Shown in pieces: positions 61,107-64,000 of a DNA stretch of 64,000 bases (position 1 is its first letter; each line of letters opens with the position of its first letter). The translations under genes were made by a program, and so were the position numbers. The notes under the pieces are model-generated. The model ran no database searches. It saw nothing but the letters and a program-made list of their open reading frames with translations, and had not been told where the DNA came from. Source of the DNA: Mycobacterium sp. Aquia_216. GTDB taxonomy: Bacteria; Actinomycetota; Actinomycetes; Mycobacteriales; Mycobacteriaceae. The stretch covers positions 3,906,001-3,970,000 of the forward strand of contig NZ_CP113529.1 in the NCBI RefSeq assembly GCF_026723865.1. The letters are read 5' to 3'.

Positions 61107-62093
61107 TCACGCGTCTGTCTTCGAAAGGGCCTCGGGCAGCACGACCTCACCGACGCGCTTGAGGTACGGCCATGCCACATCCGGTGGCAGCCCGCCGCAC
61201 AACGGCGACAGATTGAGCACCTGACCCGCTTTAACCCGCGAAACCGCCTCCGGCACAGAGATAATGATGTGCGAACTGGGCGCGGCGCGCAGCTCGTCGA
61301 CGGTGTTCACGTGGCTGAAGCCGGCCGTCGTCTCGTCGCCGGGGTTCCACGCCGCATAGGTCCGCACGTCGTGCAGCAGGTGCTCGCCGATCTCTTTCCA
61401 CGCCTGGTCCACGTCATCGGCGACGAACACGACCGAGGGGGTGTCACGGCTGGGGAACATCGTCGTCCCCGGCTCGTGGCCGTGCTCGCGGCACGCCTCC
61501 TCGTAAGCCTCCCGGATGCCGGGGGCGTTGGCGTTGCCCAGCATGCCCAGGCCGTACCTGCCGGCCCGACGGGCTGCGGCCAACGTGCCGCCACCCCACA
61601 TCATCGACGGACCACCCGCGGTCAGTGGCGCGGGCGTCACGTTGATCCGGCGCCCGTCTTCTTCGACGGTTCCTTCGGCCAGCAGTCGGCGCAGCAGCCC
61701 GAGCTTTTCGTCGGCAATCCGGCCACGCTTTTTGATTGCCAAGCCGAAGTGCTCGTACTCCTCGGGCCGATACCCGAGGGCGAGGGTGTACATGGCCCGC
61801 CCGCCACTGAGGATGTCGAGCACCGACATGTCCTCGGCCAGCCGGACGGGATCGTAGAACGGCAGAATCAGGATCAGGTTCATCGCCAGCCGCTGCGTGC
61901 GCGCCGCAATCGCCGGCGCCAGGATCATCGGCGATGGCAGATAGCCGTCCTCGGATCCATGGTGCTCGCACAGCACGGCGGCTAGGCCGCCGTGATCTTC
62001 TGCCCAGGAGCACATTTCGGGCACCGCGGCATACAACGCCGCCGGAGGTGCGCCCCACGACGGGGCACGCATATCGAAGCGCAGTGTGTACAA
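61107..62093 (-). CDS. Luciferase-like flavin-dependent oxidoreductase
   Basis: This 328-residue luciferase-fold protein has VLCEHHGSEDGYLPSPMILAP (first and last residues at about 40-60), LILILPFYDPVRLAEDMSVLD and GRAMYTLALGYRPEEYEHFG, the landmarks of the LLM class monooxygenases (FMN or F420). The EHH...DGY segment favours the LuxA-like group. It is transcribed divergently from the MalY-type gene over 96 bp. Confidence 0.83.
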   Translation of the reverse strand: MYTLRFDMRAPSWGAPPAALYAAVPEMCSWAEDHGGLAAVLCEHHGSEDGYLPSPMILAPAIAARTQRLAMNLILILPFYDPVRLAEDMSVLDILSGGRAMYTLALGYRPEEYEHFGLAIKKRGRIADEKLGLLRRLLAEGTVEEDGRRINVTPAPLTAGGPSMMWGGGTLAAARRAGRYGLGMLGNANAPGIREAYEEACREHGHEPGTTMFPSRDTPSVVFVADDVDQAWKEIGEHLLHDVRTYAAWNPGDETTAGFSHVNTVDELRAAPSSHIIISVPEAVSRVKAGQVLNLSPLCGGLPPDVAWPYLKRVGEVVLPEALSKTDA

Positions 62094-62177
62094 GGCGACT
62101 CCTAGGTGGCCTAATCTTTGTGAGGTACGTTACACGTTCAGTCGAAGGCGTAAAGCGGCAGAGTCGTCGGGGCGGCT

Positions 62178-62183
62178 TAGTCT
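62178..62183 (+). promoter_or_regulatory. Leaderless -10 box of MalY-type gene
   Basis: TAGTCT lies 6 nt before the GTG at 62190; no Shine-Dalgarno sequence is present. Confidence 0.5.
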
Positions 62184-62189
62184 GCGGGA

Positions 62190-63389
62190 GTGACGTTTAA
62201 TCCACTCGAGGAGCTCGCGCTGCCGCAGCTACAGCTGCGCACCAGCCTGAAGTGGCGGACACACCCCGCTGACGTCCTGCCGCTGTGGGTCGCCGAGATG
62301 GACGTCAAACTGCCGCCCACCGTTGCCGACGCGCTACGGACCGTGATCGACAACGGCGATACCGGCTATCCGTCGGGCTCCGCGCTCGCCGAGGCGGTCG
62401 GTGAATTCGCCTCGCGGCGTTGGCAATGGCACGATTTCGACGTCAGCCGCACGACGATCGTTCCCGACGTGATGCTCGGCATCGTCGAGGCGCTGCGCCT
62501 TGTCACCGACCCCGGCGACGCCGTCGTCCTCAACCCGCCGGTGTACGCGCCGTTCTACGCATTCGTAACACATTCGGGCCGTCGAGTGATCGAGGCACCA
62601 CTCGATGCCCAGGGCCGAATTTCGTTGGAAGCATTGGAGGAAGCCTTCACGCGTGGGCGCGCATCGGGCCGGAAGGTCGCGTACCTGTTGTGCAATCCGC
62701 ACAATCCGACAGGGACGGTGCACGCATTCGATGAATTGCGCGGCGTGGCCGAATGTGCCCAGCGGTCGCGGGTCCGGGTGGTGTCGGACGAGATTCACGC
62801 ACCGGTGGTCTTGCCGGGATCGCGATTCACCCCGTACCTGACTGTCCCCGGCGCCGAGAACGCCTTCGCGCTGACCTCCGCTTCGAAGGCGTGGAATCTT
62901 TCCGGACTCAAGGCGGCCCTGGCCATCGCCGGGCCCGAGGCGGGCGCCGATTTGCACCGGATGCCGGAGGAGGTCAGCCACGGGCCGAGCCACCTGGGCA
63001 TCATCGCGCACGCCGAGGCGTTCCGGAGTGGTGACGAGTGGCTCGACAGTCTGCTGCAGGGTCTGGACGCCAACCGCACATTGCTCGGAGACCTGATCGC
63101 CGAACACCTACCGGAAGTGAAATACCAAGGCCCGCAGGGCACTTACCTGGCTTGGCTCGATTGCCGGCGGCTCGGCTTTGCCGAACATGCCGCGGACGGC
63201 CTCCCGGTGGTGGCTGACCTGTCCGGGCCGGCTCGCTGGTTTCTCGACCACGCCCGTGTCGCGCTGAGCTCCGGCCACGTCTTCGGCGCCGGCGGACCTG
63301 GTCATGTGCGTCTGAATTTCGCAACCTCGCAAGCTATTCTCAGCGAGGCCATATCGCGCATGGGCCGTGCGCTTGCCAACGCCCAGTAG
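62190..63389 (+). CDS. MalY/PatB-type aminotransferase or cystathionine beta-lyase (Rv2294-like)
   Basis: This 399-residue PLP enzyme of fold type I has the substrate-pocket opening [14 protein letters not shown] (about 30-43), [10 protein letters not shown] (about 171-180), SDEIHAP (Asp contacting PLP nitrogen) and the Schiff-base lysine in [13 protein letters not shown] (about 229-241). WVAEMDF-like starts mark the MalY/PatB group, which cleaves cystathionine or related thioethers. The length agrees with Rv2294 (about 407). Confidence 0.86.
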   Translation: MTFNPLEELALPQLQLRTSLKWRTHPADVLPLWVAEMDVKLPPTVADALRTVIDNGDTGYPSGSALAEAVGEFASRRWQWHDFDVSRTTIVPDVMLGIVEALRLVTDPGDAVVLNPPVYAPFYAFVTHSGRRVIEAPLDAQGRISLEALEEAFTRGRASGRKVAYLLCNPHNPTGTVHAFDELRGVAECAQRSRVRVVSDEIHAPVVLPGSRFTPYLTVPGAENAFALTSASKAWNLSGLKAALAIAGPEAGADLHRMPEEVSHGPSHLGIIAHAEAFRSGDEWLDSLLQGLDANRTLLGDLIAEHLPEVKYQGPQGTYLAWLDCRRLGFAEHAADGLPVVADLSGPARWFLDHARVALSSGHVFGAGGPGHVRLNFATSQAILSEAISRMGRALANAQ

Positions 63390-63485
63390 CTCTGGATCAC
63401 AAAGCTTTTCGGCTGTACGGGGATATCTTCGGCACCGCGGCCCAGATTATGGAAGCCCTCGGCCGGTTTCTTGAGGCCGAGCGGG

Positions 63486-63720
63486 ATGGACACCGAATTC
63501 AACTCGAACTTCGCCGTCATACCCAGCCGGCCAGTTCGAGGTCGCGCTTTACCCGTGGCTCAGCAACCTCGCCTTCGTGCGCCACGAACTTGAGCGACAG
63601 GCTGTCGAGCTGGGCACAGCTGGCGCACTCGCACGCGATGTCGGCTTTGATCCGCTGCCGCCGGGCGAGGAACGACTGGCGCATATCTGCAAGACGGCGC
63701 GACGAATGGCCATGAGTTAG
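63486..63720 (+). pseudogene. Frameshifted small gene (Rv2295 position)
   Basis: ATG 63486 opens a frame encoding [15 protein letters not shown] that soon closes. One base on, near 63530, a frame encoding [20 protein letters not shown] and about 40 more residues runs to the stop at 63718-63720. The two join smoothly if one base is removed, so a frameshift is likely. I do not recognise the family. Rv2295 of M. tuberculosis lies at this place, but identity with it is not established here. Confidence 0.45.
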
Positions 63721-63827
63721 CTACTTTAGTGGCCTGCCAGCTTATCTCCCACGAAAATCTCGTACTGGACGAAGTGCCCTCGCGGAGAGAGGCTTGCAGG
63801 GGTGCCCGTTCACCGGAGGAGCTGAAT

Positions 63828-64000
63828 ATGGATGTGCTGCGAACCCCGGACTCCCGATTCGAAAACTTGGAAGGCTATCCGTTCGTAGCGAATTACATTG
63901 ACGTGGCGGCGACCGACTCCCCGCCGGTGCGCATGCACTTCCTCGACGAGGGACCGGCCGATGGGCCCCCGATCGTGCTGCTGCACGGCGAGCCCACCTG
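63828..64000 (+). CDS. dhmA: Haloalkane dehalogenase, N-terminal part (Rv2296-like; runs off window)
   Basis: The first 57 residues of an alpha/beta-hydrolase are present: [18 protein letters not shown], then [22 protein letters not shown]. RFENLxGYPF and LHGEPT(W) are typical of the DhaA/DhmA haloalkane dehalogenases, which release halide and an alcohol. GGAGGA stands 8 nt before the ATG. Position and opening agree with Rv2296. The catalytic Asp, His and halide-binding residues lie beyond the window. Confidence 0.85.
   Translation, partial: MDVLRTPDSRFENLEGYPFVANYIDVAATDSPPVRMHFLDEGPADGPPIVLLHGEPT

Noticed and set aside
60240..61985. 581-codon open frame spanning the hydrolase end, MFS remnant and luciferase-like gene
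   Set aside because: Only its middle part (about 60480-60890) resembles a protein, namely an MFS fragment after a frameshift. The rest is antisense or repeat.
1..64000. CRISPR arrays, tRNA or rRNA genes, integrases and IS transposases
   Set aside because: None was recognised. Repeats found are pairs or hairpins, not regularly spaced arrays, and no transposase or integrase motif was seen; only the DUF222/HNH gene hints at mobility.

Overview
The window reads as chromosomal DNA of a slow-growing, non-tuberculous Mycobacterium. It is GC-rich throughout. The protein content is typically mycobacterial: KasB, AccD6, an S-nitrosomycothiol reductase, CYP124, LppO, several F420-type luciferase-like oxidoreductases, a cutinase and MmpS-like and DUF3145 proteins. 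Gene order follows, with insertions, the M. tuberculosis stretch from about Rv2246 (kasB) to Rv2296 (haloalkane dehalogenase). Rv numbers are positional comparisons from memory, not search results.

Layout. 1-13.1 kb is the conserved backbone: kasB end, accD6, an added MFS transporter, glpD1, a TetR regulator diverging from an alkyl-DHAP-synthase-like flavoenzyme, a diacylglycerol kinase, a secreted protein, DUF3145, a serine-hydrolase and methyltransferase pair, then mscR with a metallo-beta-lactamase-fold hydrolase. 13.2-21.2 kb holds a SHOCT membrane protein, an SDR, an acidic small protein, a proline-rich Hsp70-like membrane protein, a DapB-like dehydrogenase, a secreted MmpS-like protein, CYP124, and a SnoaL-fold protein behind two 18-bp palindromes. 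21.3-25.6 kb is envelope-flavoured: haloacid dehalogenase, two DUF202 proteins, an acyltransferase behind a long hairpin, a cell-wall amidase and a cutinase.

25.8-29.8 kb is an aromatic ring-cleavage operon (intradiol dioxygenase, quinone-oxidoreductase-like MDR, two AhpD-like proteins) with a divergent LysR. 29.8-33.2 kb is a scrambled zone in which fragments of that lysR gene flank a DUF222/HNH gene and an EcsC-HD pair. 33.4-37.5 kb is a second oxidative operon (P450, PhyH-type oxygenase, GlcD-like flavoenzyme) with a divergent VOC protein. 37.9-46.0 kb holds a membrane GGDEF-EAL protein, an F420-type oxidoreductase, a chagasin-like lipoprotein, a DUF5685 protein with a remarkable cysteine tail, a Na+/H+ antiporter and an AAA ATPase.

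46.1-50.9 kb is a TetR-controlled set: FAD monooxygenase, catabolic acetolactate synthase and acetolactate decarboxylase, that is, a complete route from pyruvate to acetoin. 50.9-53.5 kb carries pimC, sseB and a decayed nucleosidase. 53.5-58.7 kb is a third catabolic cluster around a TetR (P450 on one side; SDR, F420-type oxidoreductase and EthD-like protein on the other). 58.8-64 kb returns to the backbone: lppO, an alpha/beta hydrolase, a broken MFS gene, another luciferase-like oxidoreductase, a MalY-type lyase, a frameshifted small gene and the start of a haloalkane dehalogenase.

The overall theme is lipid and envelope metabolism plus several small oxidative catabolic modules, each with its own local regulator. 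Many genes lack a Shine-Dalgarno sequence and instead have a TAnnnT -10 box 5-7 nt before the start codon, as expected for mycobacterial leaderless mRNAs. No tRNA, rRNA, CRISPR array, integrase or IS transposase was recognised.
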